Origin: a virus
Virus record (IMG/VR): IMGVR_UViG_3300049846_002441
Coordinates: 1-50,202 of that record
Reading direction: 5' to 3' (one strand)
Length of the DNA: 50,202 nt
In this document: in pieces, positions 1 through 6,696 of the stretch
How positions within the stretch are numbered: position 1 is the first letter of the stretch
How the letters are laid out: every line of letters starts with the position of its first letter
Position numbers and translations under genes: made by a program
Notes under the pieces: model-generated
Databases searched by the model: none
Told to the model about the DNA's origin: nothing
The model's input: only the letters and a program-made list of their open reading frames with translations

Positions 1-127
1 CGGACTTTGCATCTTCTGTCGCCTTAACGGTCATAGGCGACCACCATCCGCCGCCGATTTCATCCTCTTGGTTGTTCTTCGTGTCGTGGGCTGCTCGCTT
101 TATCAATTCATCAAGTGCAGCCTCAAC
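1..127. repeat. Terminal direct repeat, left copy
   Basis: This 127-bp segment is repeated exactly at 50076-50202. A gene reads through the joined ends in frame, so the contig is circular and 50,075 bp long. A repeat of exactly 127 bp matches the largest k-mer commonly used by de Bruijn assemblers, so it is probably an assembly overlap and not a physical phage end (inference). Confidence 0.97.
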
Positions 128-292
128 ATCCCCCGCCACCTCAGCGATGCGAAGAGCGCGGAGGATGGTGGGGATGTACCTCCGAGGGACATCGACGTTT
201 GGCCCCTCGACCTTTCCTAGGCGTCTGTCGATTGATTCGTGCCAAGTTAGTTCAACCGCGATCGCCGCGAATTCGTTTGGTGTGTCTGTCAT
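1..292 (-). CDS. Hypothetical protein, 5' part of a gene cut by the contig ends (110 aa in the circle)
   Basis: Translation starts at ATG 292, 5 bp past the integrase stop, and runs off the left edge. Joining the circle gives a 110-residue product that ends at 50035 in a TGA overlapping the next ATG. It begins MTDTPNEF, has a helical middle (AALDELIKRAAHD) and then a glycine/tryptophan patch (IGGGWWSP). I do not recognise a family. It sits in the integrase transcription unit, probably translated with the gene at 49760-50038. The break is only an artefact of where the circle was opened. Confidence 0.75.
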   Translation of the reverse strand, partial: MTDTPNEFAAIAVELTWHESIDRRLGKVEGPNVDVPRRYIPTILRALRIAEVAGDVEAALDELIKRAAHDTKNNQEDEIGGGWWSPMTVKATEDAKS

Positions 293-296
293 TTCT

Positions 297-1259
297 TCAA
301 ACCCTAGCACCGCTGATCGTTTTTGCCTTTGCTGAAATCATCGCGTCGTAGCCGGTAACCGGCATCAAATGCGCGTACGTTGTGAGAAGTGTTTGCATAC
401 TGACGCCGGTCACTTCCGAAAGATTGAAGAGCGGCACGCCGGCCGCGACGCGCCACGTCAGGAACGTGTGCCGAAAGACGTGTGGTGTGACACCGCTGAC
501 CCCGGATAGGCGGCAAAGTTCCTTGCAGGCCTCACCCGCGTTGAACTTCGCTGGAAGCACTGTGTCGCCTCGTTCGTTGCCGCAGTCGCGAAACCAGCGG
601 CGCAGAACGCGGAACATCGCAGGGTGCATCGGCTGTCTAGCCGCTCGTTTTTTCGTCTGTGGTTTGGTGCGGTCAACGAAGTCGACCGTTCTTGTCGCAA
701 AGTCGACTTGCGGAAACCAGCGAAGCGCACTTATGCGGCCGCTGCGCTGAGCGGAGTAGAGCGCGATCCAGACGAAGACCTCTTCCGGGCCGAGTTTCCA
801 CGCAGCGTTGCCGTTGCGCATCTGGCGGTATTTTCTGGCGGCGCGAAGGAAGTCGGCGGCCTCTTTGCGAGTGAGGAAGCGCTCACGGCGCGCCCAGCCA
901 ATGTTGGTGTCAAAGGTCGGCGCGGCGCCGGGCGAAAGCCTGCGCTTTCGAATGGCGCGGTTTATCGCAGCCTTGAGTAAGCGAAGATCCTTGTCGATCG
1001 AGTGCAGTTTTGACGGGTTTCCTATTTCCCCCGCGGTTCTCAGGCGGATGAACTCGTCGGTATCCTCCTGCGTAACGTCACCTATTGGCGTGTCCCCGAA
1101 GTGCGCCTTCAGCCACTTGATGCTTGTCCTCGAGCTCGGCGCGGTTGCGGCGGACCCAGAGCGCGTCAGGTGGGTGTCGTAGTACCAGTCGAGAAGTTCG
1201 TGGATGAACACGAGAATCGACGGGGTCTTGATGCTTGGCGGCTCAACGTGCATGTTCAT
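297..1259 (-). CDS. int: Tyrosine recombinase / phage integrase
   Basis: A 320-aa site-specific recombinase, expected to integrate the phage into the host chromosome and help excise it. The N-terminal part (about 15-95) looks like a SAM-like core-binding domain. The catalytic domain (about 125-310) shows Arg172 in SAQRSGRISALRW, a Lys-rich beta hairpin near 199-205, the HVFR box (His260, Arg263) and nucleophile Tyr295 in TTYAHL. The position that is usually His or Trp before the nucleophile is Val286 (TGVSMQ), a variation I recall in some alphaproteobacterial prophage integrases. The start ATG 1259 has only a weak ribosome site. Only 24 bp separate it from the divergent gene at 1284, so its promoter must lie inside that gene, or the integrase is read from upstream. 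No tRNA-like attachment site was seen nearby. Confidence 0.93.
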   Translation of the reverse strand: MNMHVEPPSIKTPSILVFIHELLDWYYDTHLTRSGSAATAPSSRTSIKWLKAHFGDTPIGDVTQEDTDEFIRLRTAGEIGNPSKLHSIDKDLRLLKAAINRAIRKRRLSPGAAPTFDTNIGWARRERFLTRKEAADFLRAARKYRQMRNGNAAWKLGPEEVFVWIALYSAQRSGRISALRWFPQVDFATRTVDFVDRTKPQTKKRAARQPMHPAMFRVLRRWFRDCGNERGDTVLPAKFNAGEACKELCRLSGVSGVTPHVFRHTFLTWRVAAGVPLFNLSEVTGVSMQTLLTTYAHLMPVTGYDAMISAKAKTISGARV

Positions 1260-1283
1260 GGCTCAGTTCCGGGAGGTAGCGCT

Positions 1284-1907
1284 GTGGCGAAGTTCATGTG
1301 GACGATTGAGAGCGATGACGTCAAAGAGGCGATCCGCATCAACGAAGAGATGGCGGCGATGATGTATCGCATCAACAAAAAGGAAAAGGCGCCGTTGCGG
1401 CGGCCGGGCGGGGGCGGGGTTTCTGATACGGACCTTGAGGTGGTGAACCCGGCCACGCAGGAGCGGGTTACGCGCACCAAGAACGCGAAGGGCATTCGAG
1501 AGGCTGTCGACCAGCTTGTTGCGTGGGCCGCGATCGCGCCGTCGCACGGCGATCTGCGGCAACTGGTGAACGAGAACCAAGAGTTCATCCGCACACTGAT
1601 TAACCGGGCGCAGAAGGAGCGCCTGGCGAAGCACGTCAGCGATCGGGAGGCGAAGATTGCTTCGGAGGCTCGGTTCAGCGCCGCACCGCCGACGGCGAGC
1701 GCCGTCGATGCGCCCAAGCCAACGCAGGAGATCCTCACGAACGAACTGCGATCGCTCTTTGATGTCGGCGGGGAGGCCGCGTGCGTGGAAGTGCTGAGGG
1801 CGTTCAAGGTTGCAACGCTCGCCGAGTTGCCAGAGAACCTTTGGGCGGACGCTTTGGTCGCCATAAGGTCCGCTGGTGTGGCGCACTGCGCTGCGCAGCC
1901 GAGATGA
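1284..1907 (+). CDS. Hypothetical protein, 207 aa, divergent from integrase
   Basis: GTG 1284 is chosen because GGGAGG lies 7 bp upstream. The product is rich in Lys/Glu/Arg, with helical, possibly coiled-coil stretches at about 10-30 and 85-125, a Pro/Ala linker near 140-155 and a conserved-looking C-terminal domain. The C-terminal pattern (LFDVGGEAACVEVL, then a Leu-Pro-Glu turn) recalls short C-terminal modules found beside phage recombination proteins, but I cannot name the family. It is the only rightward gene between the integrase and the rest of the leftward operon, and it converges on the DUF5131 gene. A role in recombination or lysogeny control is only a guess. Confidence 0.75.
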   Translation: MAKFMWTIESDDVKEAIRINEEMAAMMYRINKKEKAPLRRPGGGGVSDTDLEVVNPATQERVTRTKNAKGIREAVDQLVAWAAIAPSHGDLRQLVNENQEFIRTLINRAQKERLAKHVSDREAKIASEARFSAAPPTASAVDAPKPTQEILTNELRSLFDVGGEAACVEVLRAFKVATLAELPENLWADALVAIRSAGVAHCAAQPR

Positions 1908-1923
1908 TGCGCTCCGACCAAGC

Positions 1924-1938
1924 CCGCCGACTCGGCGG
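1924..1938. terminator. Short GC hairpin between convergent genes
   Basis: CCGCCG-ACT-CGGCGG forms a perfect 6-bp stem in the 31-bp gap between the convergent genes ending at 1907 and 1939. There is no T tract on either strand, so it would be at best a weak bidirectional terminator. Confidence 0.35.
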
Positions 1939-2712
1939 TCATGCCGGGAATTCCCTGACCCGAAGCGCCTCCGGGAACAGATCAAAATTCTCGTAGTCTC
2001 GCGTGTCGGCTTGCGATAGCTGCTTCATAAAAAACGCGGTGCGCATGGTTTGGCAGGAGATGCGCAGCCCAATCGCGGTCTGCGTGGGGAGCGGGCGAGC
2101 GCTCGCGCCGCTCTCACCTCCAACAACAACCCATTGCACCCAGCTGTGATCTGGGGTCAGTCGTACGTTATCGATCAGCGGCTCGACGGAAAGCCAGCGC
2201 ACCTGCGCGTTCGTCAGCCGAAGATGTGCGCCAAACGTCTCGAGATCTCGCTGCTCGGCGATCGACACGCCGCACCACAAATTTCTCAGAGGCCTTCCCG
2301 GGTAGCGAGCGTTTACGTATTGACGCATACGGCTTGGCCGCTTGGTTAAGATCTGGAACGTGTGACATGGGCACGCTTCCATCTCTTCAAAAATCGCATC
2401 GAGCCAGTTGTCACGAACGAAATCGGCGAACAGGTCGGTCATGCTGCAAACGAAGATCTTGAGCGACTGTCGCTTGTGCCACCGGCGGGGCTGGCTCATC
2501 ATGTTGGCGTCGAGGAAGACGTCGATCTTCGACTTGTTCCCTGGTTTGAATTTTAGCCCCGTCCCGAGCCTGACGTTGAACGTCTCAGCGTAGCAGTTTT
2601 CGCACGCACGCGTCACGTGGCTGCAGTGCCAACCAACCTTCCCCGTCGCTTTGTTTTTTGCCCGGATTGGGTTCCACGAGTAGTCCGTCCACGCAATCGA
2701 TGTTTTCCCCAT
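1939..2712 (-). CDS. Phage Gp37/Gp68 family protein (DUF5131), radical-SAM-like cysteine cluster
   Basis: A 257-aa protein recognised from its family-typical opening (MGKTSIAWTDYSWNP), a cysteine cluster at C30, C37 and C40 (CSHVTRACENCYAE) that could bind an iron-sulphur cluster, the phrase IFVCSMTDLFAD, the block LTKRPSRM, and the C-terminal WVVVGGESG ... FPEALRVREFP. The family is common in phages and mobile elements and has no settled function. The C-x6-C-x2-C spacing differs from the classical radical-SAM C-x3-C-x2-C. It follows the 85-aa gene after 3 bp, in the same transcription unit. Length is normal for the family. Confidence 0.9.
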   Translation of the reverse strand: MGKTSIAWTDYSWNPIRAKNKATGKVGWHCSHVTRACENCYAETFNVRLGTGLKFKPGNKSKIDVFLDANMMSQPRRWHKRQSLKIFVCSMTDLFADFVRDNWLDAIFEEMEACPCHTFQILTKRPSRMRQYVNARYPGRPLRNLWCGVSIAEQRDLETFGAHLRLTNAQVRWLSVEPLIDNVRLTPDHSWVQWVVVGGESGASARPLPTQTAIGLRISCQTMRTAFFMKQLSQADTRDYENFDLFPEALRVREFPA

Positions 2713-2715
2713 TTG

Positions 2716-2973
2716 CTAACTCACAGTTCTCGGAAGCGGCCACTCCCAATACGGCTGCGTGAGGATTGGACCGCGGATTGATTTGTGTGGAAGCTGAACC
2801 GCAACGACGGCGCCGGCCTCGTTCTGGAACACGTGCGCGTTGATAATGAGCCCGTTCGCCTCGGTCACGATGGCTGGCGCGCTACGGTGCGCTTCAGACT
2901 CGATCGGCGGGTTCGTGGCGATCACTATTTCTCCGACGCGCGGCTCTTGGATGAGGATTTGTGGCTTGCTCAA
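2716..2973 (-). CDS. Conserved phage hypothetical protein, 85 aa
   Basis: TTG 2973 is the likely start because AGGAG lies 7 bp upstream and overlaps the stop of the gene before it. The protein matches a widespread small phage family that I remember by its layout: an opening RVGEIVIATNP, a central AIVTEANG, the turn HVFQNEAGAVV and a tryptophan-rich tail (YWEWPLP). Function is unknown. It probably folds as a small beta barrel (inference from alternating hydrophobics). It lies between a signal-peptide micro-protein and the DUF5131 gene. Confidence 0.8.
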   Translation of the reverse strand: MSKPQILIQEPRVGEIVIATNPPIESEAHRSAPAIVTEANGLIINAHVFQNEAGAVVAVQLPHKSIRGPILTQPYWEWPLPRTVS

Positions 2974-2982
2974 GGCGCTCTC

Positions 2983-3129
2983 CTAAATTGTGATGGTGCC
3001 GCGAAGGGCGGTGTCTGCGGTGGGTGGGGTAACGATCTCGGTGCACGCTTGCGGCCGCGGCGGCGCGAAGACTGGCAGGAATGCGCCAAGCAGCGCGGCG
3101 AGCGTGAAGATGGCGACTGCGATTCTCAT
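2983..3129 (-). CDS. Small secreted or membrane protein, 48 aa
   Basis: Too short to stand out by length, but well supported by a strong ribosome site: TGCAACGGAGG directly before TTAC-ATG 3129. Residues 1-25 (MRIAVAIFTLAALLGAFLPV) form a signal peptide or membrane anchor, followed by a short Pro-rich tail with one Cys at 29. The sequence before that Cys (RPQAC) is not a good lipobox. Function is unknown. The leader belongs to the TTGCAAC-GGAGG family shared with other leftward genes. Confidence 0.6.
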   Translation of the reverse strand: MRIAVAIFTLAALLGAFLPVFAPPRPQACTEIVTPPTADTALRGTITI

Positions 3130-3186
3130 GTAACCTCCGTTGCAGGGTGCCCCCGGGATCTACCCGGGGGTGTGGTCGACTTTGGC

Positions 3187-3441
3187 CTACTCGGCCGCGT
3201 CTTTGGTTTGCTCCGTGATGGGATTCTCGCCGGTGTTCGCCGCTTCCACGTCGACCGACTGCTGGTTCACCGGCAGCCGCGGCACCAACTGGTCGAGGTC
3301 GGAGAGTAGGTGCGCGACGGTTTCTGCAAACCCATCCCTGTTTTCGGGTGGAAACGAACGTGAGCGGTCGGTGCCTTCAATATCATCCTCGACCGTGACG
3401 TTCCCGTCGTGGTACTGGCGGATTTTTATCAGTTTCTCCAT
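3187..3441 (-). CDS. Hypothetical acidic protein, 84 aa
   Basis: ATG 3441 follows a strong AAGGAGG ribosome site. The first half contains a charged beta-type stretch (KLIKIRQYHDGNVTVEDD). The second half is helical, then acidic and low in complexity, ending NPITEQTKDAAE. No family recognised. It is not overlapped by its neighbours (49 bp before it, 57 bp after), unlike most genes of this operon. Confidence 0.7.
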   Translation of the reverse strand: MEKLIKIRQYHDGNVTVEDDIEGTDRSRSFPPENRDGFAETVAHLLSDLDQLVPRLPVNQQSVDVEAANTGENPITEQTKDAAE

Positions 3442-3490
3442 GCTACTCCTCCTTGCGACCTGTCAGCGGCCGGTCGCACTAGCCGATTGG

Positions 3491-3637
3491 TCAGCCGAAT
3501 AGGACTTGGCGGGGCCGCGGCCGCTCTCTCTGAGGCTCGCAAGGCGCCGGGCGCCGCTCAAACACCGCCATGATGGCGAGGAGCAAAATCACCGTAAGAA
3601 GAGTCCCCATAACCGCGTAAACCCTGTCCCTGTTCAT
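3491..3637 (-). CDS. Single-span membrane micro-protein, 48 aa
   Basis: ATG 3637 overlaps the stop of the Sak4-like ATPase gene (ATGA), so translation is probably coupled. Residues 8-26 (AVMGTLLTVILLLAIMAVF) are a clear transmembrane helix, followed by a Pro/Arg-rich tail (ERRPAPCEPQRERPRPR), which suggests an N-out or short-tail topology with the basic end in the cytoplasm. Function is unknown. Confidence 0.55.
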   Translation of the reverse strand: MNRDRVYAVMGTLLTVILLLAIMAVFERRPAPCEPQRERPRPRQVLFG

Positions 3638-4860
3638 GGCCGCGAAAGCTCCTTCAGCCGTTTCGTTACCGCCTTCTGAACGGCGGCGTATGCTAGGCCG
3701 TGGCCCTCGTTCATCACAAAGTCCATGTGCGGCGTGTTGACCTTGAGGAATGCGTCGAGGCTTGTCTGCGATTTCAATCTCTCGATCTGCGAGAGCATCC
3801 CGTTACGCCAGATCTCAACGTCGTCTGTGCGGTGGCCATCACCTTTCGACGAAGTGATGATGATGTAGTTGCCATCGCCGATTAGTCTGTCGGCGCCGGC
3901 AAGGCGTTCCGTGTCCGCTTTTTTGTCCGGTTGCTGCGGGGCGGCTTCTTGTTTGTTTTCAGACAGTTGCGGATCCTGAGTCATAGGATCTGCATTTTTT
4001 TTGTCCGATTTTGCGTCCGCTTTGACCATTTTGCCGGGTCCGGCAATACGGCCGCCGCTGGCCCAGCGCGCGATCGCGCGACCAGCGTCTTCGTCGACGC
4101 ACCTATTGCCCTCGAACGCGGGCTTATGCTGCCCCTCGATTTTCAGGAATGACGGGATGCCAGGCTTCTCGGTGGTGAGCAGCATCGAGAGCGTCATCTC
4201 AAACATAAACTGCTTCTCGCAGATCGGCTGTATCCCCATATCGACAATGACGGTCTTCTCGTATGTTTTGCCGTTTCGCCCCTCTTCTTTCACCTTGTCG
4301 AACTTGATCTTTGGCTCGGCGCGAAGGCAGAAGATGATGTGCATTTGCCGCTGCAACAGGCGCACCATCATTTTCTTGTGCCGCCGTTTTGGGTCTTTCC
4401 ATGAGAGCGCTGTTAGGCGTTCGGCCTTCTTTGCGTCGAACACGCCGTTCTCGTCAGTGCACATGCGCGCGAGAGCTTCTTGCGCCATATCATCGATGCC
4501 ACCTTCACCAGCGTATTCGTGGCTCATCGAGTCGACGATAAGGGCGCCGTACCCTGCCGCCTCTGCCTGCAAGATCGTTTTGAGGTATTGCTCCGGTGTG
4601 AACGGTGCAGTGATCTCGAAGTGGTCGAAGTCGAACGTTTCTTTGAAGTCGGGCTCGTCACCTATCGGCGGCGCGTAGTGAAGGCCGCGACCGTTCTCGG
4701 TGTCGCCGAATGCAATACGCTTGCCTGTGCCGTCGAGCAGCCCGGTGGCAAAACGCAGCGCCGATTTGGTCTTGCCGCCGCCGGTGGTGCCGGCGATCGC
4801 AACCAGAACATACTCGTTCACGCGCACCGCCTTCTTGAAGGGATTTTCGTCTGCGTTCAT
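3634..4860 (-). CDS. AAA / RecA-fold ATPase, Sak4-like recombination protein
   Basis: A 408-aa ATPase. The Walker A motif is AGTTGGGKTKSA (about 23-34), Walker B is ALIVDSMSH (106-114), and a basic region follows (DPKRRHKKMMVRLLQRQMHIIFCLR). This layout fits phage RecA-like Sak4 proteins, which anneal or pair single strands during recombination and replication. Residues about 285-325 form a Lys/Asp/Gln-rich linker, and a C-terminal helical module follows. Its partners in this genome are probably the PD-(D/E)XK exonuclease (7772-8743) and the RuvC-like resolvase (9517-10086). ATG 4860 overlaps the stop of the upstream 56-aa gene. The ATPase call is firm; the Sak4 assignment is by motif order only. 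Confidence 0.85.
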   Translation of the reverse strand: MNADENPFKKAVRVNEYVLVAIAGTTGGGKTKSALRFATGLLDGTGKRIAFGDTENGRGLHYAPPIGDEPDFKETFDFDHFEITAPFTPEQYLKTILQAEAAGYGALIVDSMSHEYAGEGGIDDMAQEALARMCTDENGVFDAKKAERLTALSWKDPKRRHKKMMVRLLQRQMHIIFCLRAEPKIKFDKVKEEGRNGKTYEKTVIVDMGIQPICEKQFMFEMTLSMLLTTEKPGIPSFLKIEGQHKPAFEGNRCVDEDAGRAIARWASGGRIAGPGKMVKADAKSDKKNADPMTQDPQLSENKQEAAPQQPDKKADTERLAGADRLIGDGNYIIITSSKGDGHRTDDVEIWRNGMLSQIERLKSQTSLDAFLKVNTPHMDFVMNEGHGLAYAAVQKAVTKRLKELSRP

Positions 4861-5027
4861 ACTTGCACCCTTATGCGTCGATCGTCATCTCGAGTTTCTG
4901 CTTGCTGCAAGCCCAACTCAACAGCCTCGAGCAGGGCGTCGTGAAGCTCGCCCTCTGTCAGATCTTCAATGCGCTTTCCGCGCCAGTATATCTGGATGTC
5001 GGTTAGGATTTTGGCTTGCTTGGTCAT
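4857..5027 (-). CDS. Hypothetical protein, 56 aa, with duplicated N-terminus
   Basis: The gene starts at ATG 5027 overlapping the previous stop (CCATGA) and ends in a TGA overlapping the ATPase start. The first ten residues (MTKQAKILTD) are identical at DNA level to the starts of the genes at 5743-5871 and 5262-5585, while the remainder is unrelated. The rest is acidic and helical (EDLTEGELHDALLEAVELG). Function is unknown; the shared start appears to be a mobile 5' module. Confidence 0.65.
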   Translation of the reverse strand: MTKQAKILTDIQIYWRGKRIEDLTEGELHDALLEAVELGLQQAETRDDDRRIRVQV

Positions 5028-5029
5028 GG
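4998..5029 (-). repeat. Gene-start repeat MTKQAKILTD, copy 1
   Basis: A 32-bp segment, identical to 5842-5873 and nearly identical to 5556-5584, covering the start codon and first ten codons of the 56-aa gene. Confidence 0.95.
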
Positions 5030-5269
5030 CTTGGCCTTGATGGATCGAACGGCGGCACTTGATCCGTTTTCGAGCCCCTGCCAGTAAACAGCCACGAACG
5101 CATCTCTAAGACCTTCTAGCCCGTGCCCTAGGTTATAGTGTACCGTTGGACCGATGATGTCCCAAAGATGATCGCGTGTGTCTTCGTCGAGTTCTAGCTT
5201 GGTGAAGTCACGGCGCGGCACGACCGGGACCGGCGGGAGCAACATTATCGGGATGCGCCGTTCACTCAT
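5024..5269 (-). CDS. Hypothetical protein, 81 aa
   Basis: ATG 5269 lies 8 bp inside the end of the upstream gene. The product has a Pro-rich start (IMLLPPVPVVPRR), then an acidic helical domain with a conserved-looking HLWDIIGPTVHYNLGHGLEG stretch, and ends IKAKP. The terminal AAG-CC-ATGA is the junction style repeated through this operon. No family recognised. Confidence 0.7.
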   Translation of the reverse strand: MSERRIPIMLLPPVPVVPRRDFTKLELDEDTRDHLWDIIGPTVHYNLGHGLEGLRDAFVAVYWQGLENGSSAAVRSIKAKP

Positions 5270-5585
5270 CGCCGAGCACCTTGGTCGCGTTTTGAATCAC
5301 GACTTGCGGGTGCAGCGTGCCGTTGCGCGCCTGTGTGCGAAGGTAGGAAAGCGCCCCGCGCGCTGCCTCTAGCTCCGCGTCAAGGACTGCGATGTGCTCA
5401 ATAAATTCATCGCGATGGTCGGCAGCCTGTGCCCATGCCTCACCCACATCGCCGGGCGGGTCTTCAATCTCTTCAAAAATCTCTGACATCCTTTCAGCGC
5501 TTACCCTCTTGGCATCACAAGTCATAAAATCACCTCTCGAATCACTTTTGCGCGCGTCAGTTAGGATTTTGGCTTGCTTGGTCAC
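5262..5585 (-). CDS. Hypothetical protein, 107 aa, built on two repeated start modules
   Basis: GTG 5585 overlaps the preceding TGA (GTGA), giving MTKQAKILTD, then a second repeated module (KSDSRGDFMT) whose ATG at 5523 carries its own ribosome site (GAGAGGTGATTTT). Either start could be used; the inner one would give an 86-aa protein. The body is acidic and helical, with a coiled-coil-like run (HIAVLDAELEAARGALSYL), ending in VVIQNATKVLGDE. Function is unknown. The gene looks assembled from two reused 5' pieces. Confidence 0.65.
   Translation of the reverse strand: MTKQAKILTDARKSDSRGDFMTCDAKRVSAERMSEIFEEIEDPPGDVGEAWAQAADHRDEFIEHIAVLDAELEAARGALSYLRTQARNGTLHPQVVIQNATKVLGDE
5520..5548 (-). repeat. 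Ribosome-site/start repeat, copy 1
   Basis: A 29-bp segment identical to 6291-6319. Read leftward it holds GAGAGGTGATTTT followed by ATGAC, a ready-made ribosome site and start codon. Confidence 0.95.
5556..5584 (-). repeat. Gene-start repeat MTKQAKILTD, copy 2
   Basis: A 29-bp match to 4998-5029 and 5842-5873 with one internal mismatch; here the start codon is GTG. Confidence 0.95.
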
Positions 5586-5746
5586 TTGAGCCACCTACGC
5601 GGCCAAAGCGGGAGCATCCACTTGGTATGCTTTTGCGCACTGACATGGCTCAGGTAAACTAGGCCAATCACTCGCGTCATTATGAACACGACCGACCAAC
5701 TGCGACCAAAGTGAATTTCAATCCCGCCTGCGACTTTGCTAATCAT
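5582..5746 (-). CDS. Hypothetical basic membrane-type peptide, 54 aa
   Basis: ATG 5746 overlaps the previous stop (ATGA) and the TGA overlaps the next start (GTGA), so it sits in an unbroken coupled series. The middle is hydrophobic (WSVVFIMTRVIGLVYLS) and could be a membrane helix. The C-terminus is Trp/Arg-rich (MLPLWPRRWLK). No family recognised. Confidence 0.55.
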   Translation of the reverse strand: MISKVAGGIEIHFGRSWSVVFIMTRVIGLVYLSHVSAQKHTKWMLPLWPRRWLK

Positions 5747-5871
5747 GCTCGCACAACCCTTCCTTCAGTGATGAACCAGTGAAACCCGCACGACTGACAA
5801 CTGATGGACGGCGAACCTCGCTCAATCAACCATGCGGTCGCGTCGGTTAGGATTTTGGCTTGCTTGGTCAT
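5743..5871 (-). CDS. Hypothetical micro-protein, 42 aa, CxxC
   Basis: Starts with the repeated MTKQAKILTD module at ATG 5871 (CCATGA overlap with the upstream stop). The remainder contains a CQSC pair followed by GFHWF, resembling half of a zinc ribbon, and ends TEGRVVRA. Function is unknown. Confidence 0.55.
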   Translation of the reverse strand: MTKQAKILTDATAWLIERGSPSISCQSCGFHWFITEGRVVRA

Positions 5872-5873
5872 GG
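5842..5873 (-). repeat. Gene-start repeat MTKQAKILTD, copy 3
   Basis: A 32-bp segment identical to 4998-5029. Confidence 0.95.
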
Positions 5874-6296
5874 GGTGCCGCCAAAAAACGGGATCATCTT
5901 GTTTTCCTGATAGCTCGATGCGATGCGTGGCCGCACGTGCTGCGCCACAGTCTGCCCATCCGGCATGACGATGTTCGCCAAAAACTCATCCTCGAACGTG
6001 GCTATCCCGGACGCAACCGCTTCCAGTTTTGCCTTGATGCACATGGCCAGCGCGCGCCACAGGCGCCGCTCTTCCTGAGCGAACTTCTCAGGCGTAAATT
6101 TACCGGCGTTCGGCATTTGGAGGCGGAACATCACGCGCCGACCCTTGGCCTCGAAAGCAAGAATCGCCTCCGTCGCGTTCTGCCCGCTCATGAACGACTT
6201 GGCGCCGTACTTCGTTAGCAGGCGCTCAATTTCAGAGCGTGTCTGGCCGACCGGGACGCGCGTGCTCTCAGCGAAGCGGCGGCTTGGTCCAGTCAT
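5868..6296 (-). CDS. Conserved phage hypothetical protein, 142 aa
   Basis: ATG 6296 is preferred over upstream in-frame starts because the repeated GAGAGGTGATTTT ribosome module lies directly before it. The protein follows a layout I recognise from many phage genomes: an opening SRRFAESTRVPVGQTRSEIE, a basic beta stretch (GRRVMFRLQMP), then WRALAMCIKAKLEAV, GIATFEDEFLANIV and a tail ending near SSYQENKMIPFF. The family has no known function. Its end (GGTP) overlaps the next ATG. Confidence 0.85.
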   Translation of the reverse strand: MTGPSRRFAESTRVPVGQTRSEIERLLTKYGAKSFMSGQNATEAILAFEAKGRRVMFRLQMPNAGKFTPEKFAQEERRLWRALAMCIKAKLEAVASGIATFEDEFLANIVMPDGQTVAQHVRPRIASSYQENKMIPFFGGTP

Positions 6297-6319
6297 AAAA
6301 TCACCTCTCGAATCACTTT
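6291..6319 (-). repeat. Ribosome-site/start repeat, copy 2
   Basis: A 29-bp segment identical to 5520-5548, here supplying the ribosome site and ATG of the 142-aa gene. Confidence 0.95.
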
Positions 6320-6390
6320 CGCTACCGCCAGGAATCGTACCACGCAAAATCCGGCTCAATTCTGCCGCCAGTCGCAATCTTGTAGTTTTG

Positions 6391-6696
6391 CTACGGACTG
6401 AGCGCCGGGTTTTCCATCGCGGCGGGTCTGATCGCCATACAGACGAAACCGCGCTCGATGCCGAACGCTGGCCCGGCGATCAAATACGTCACGTCCACAA
6501 GCATGTGACGCCCCGTGTACGCCTCCCGCTTTGGCAGCCACTCTCGCAGGTGCAGGATATCGCCGACGCGGAACGGCTGTTCGCCGTCGTCCTTGCGGAC
6601 CTCGAAGGTTTTCTCGCCGCGCTCGATCGCTTCGTAGAATTCGGGCCATATTTTGAGCCTGCGTACGGCCCTGTGTTGGAGTTCGTCTTTGCTCAT
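6391..6696 (-). CDS. DUF3850 / ASCH-PUA-fold domain protein, 101 aa
   Basis: ATG 6696 overlaps the upstream stop (CCATGA). The core LKIWPEFYEAIERGEKTFEV, RKDDGEQPFRVGDILHLREW and VTYLI corresponds to the DUF3850 family, a small ASCH/PUA-like beta-barrel thought to bind RNA or modified nucleotides. Length is typical for a single domain. A 94-bp gap follows before the 142-aa gene, one of the few spaces in this operon and a possible internal promoter position. Confidence 0.88.
   Translation of the reverse strand: MSKDELQHRAVRRLKIWPEFYEAIERGEKTFEVRKDDGEQPFRVGDILHLREWLPKREAYTGRHMLVDVTYLIAGPAFGIERGFVCMAIRPAAMENPALSP

Noticed and set aside
1-127. Terminal repeat as a true physical end
   Set aside because: Its length equals a standard assembler k-mer and it lies inside a gene, so circular assembly overlap is the simpler explanation; read mapping would decide.
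1256-1942. Leftward frames opposite the 207-aa gene
   Set aside because: They lack ribosome sites, while the rightward frame has GGGAGG-GTG and a normal Lys/Glu-rich protein composition.
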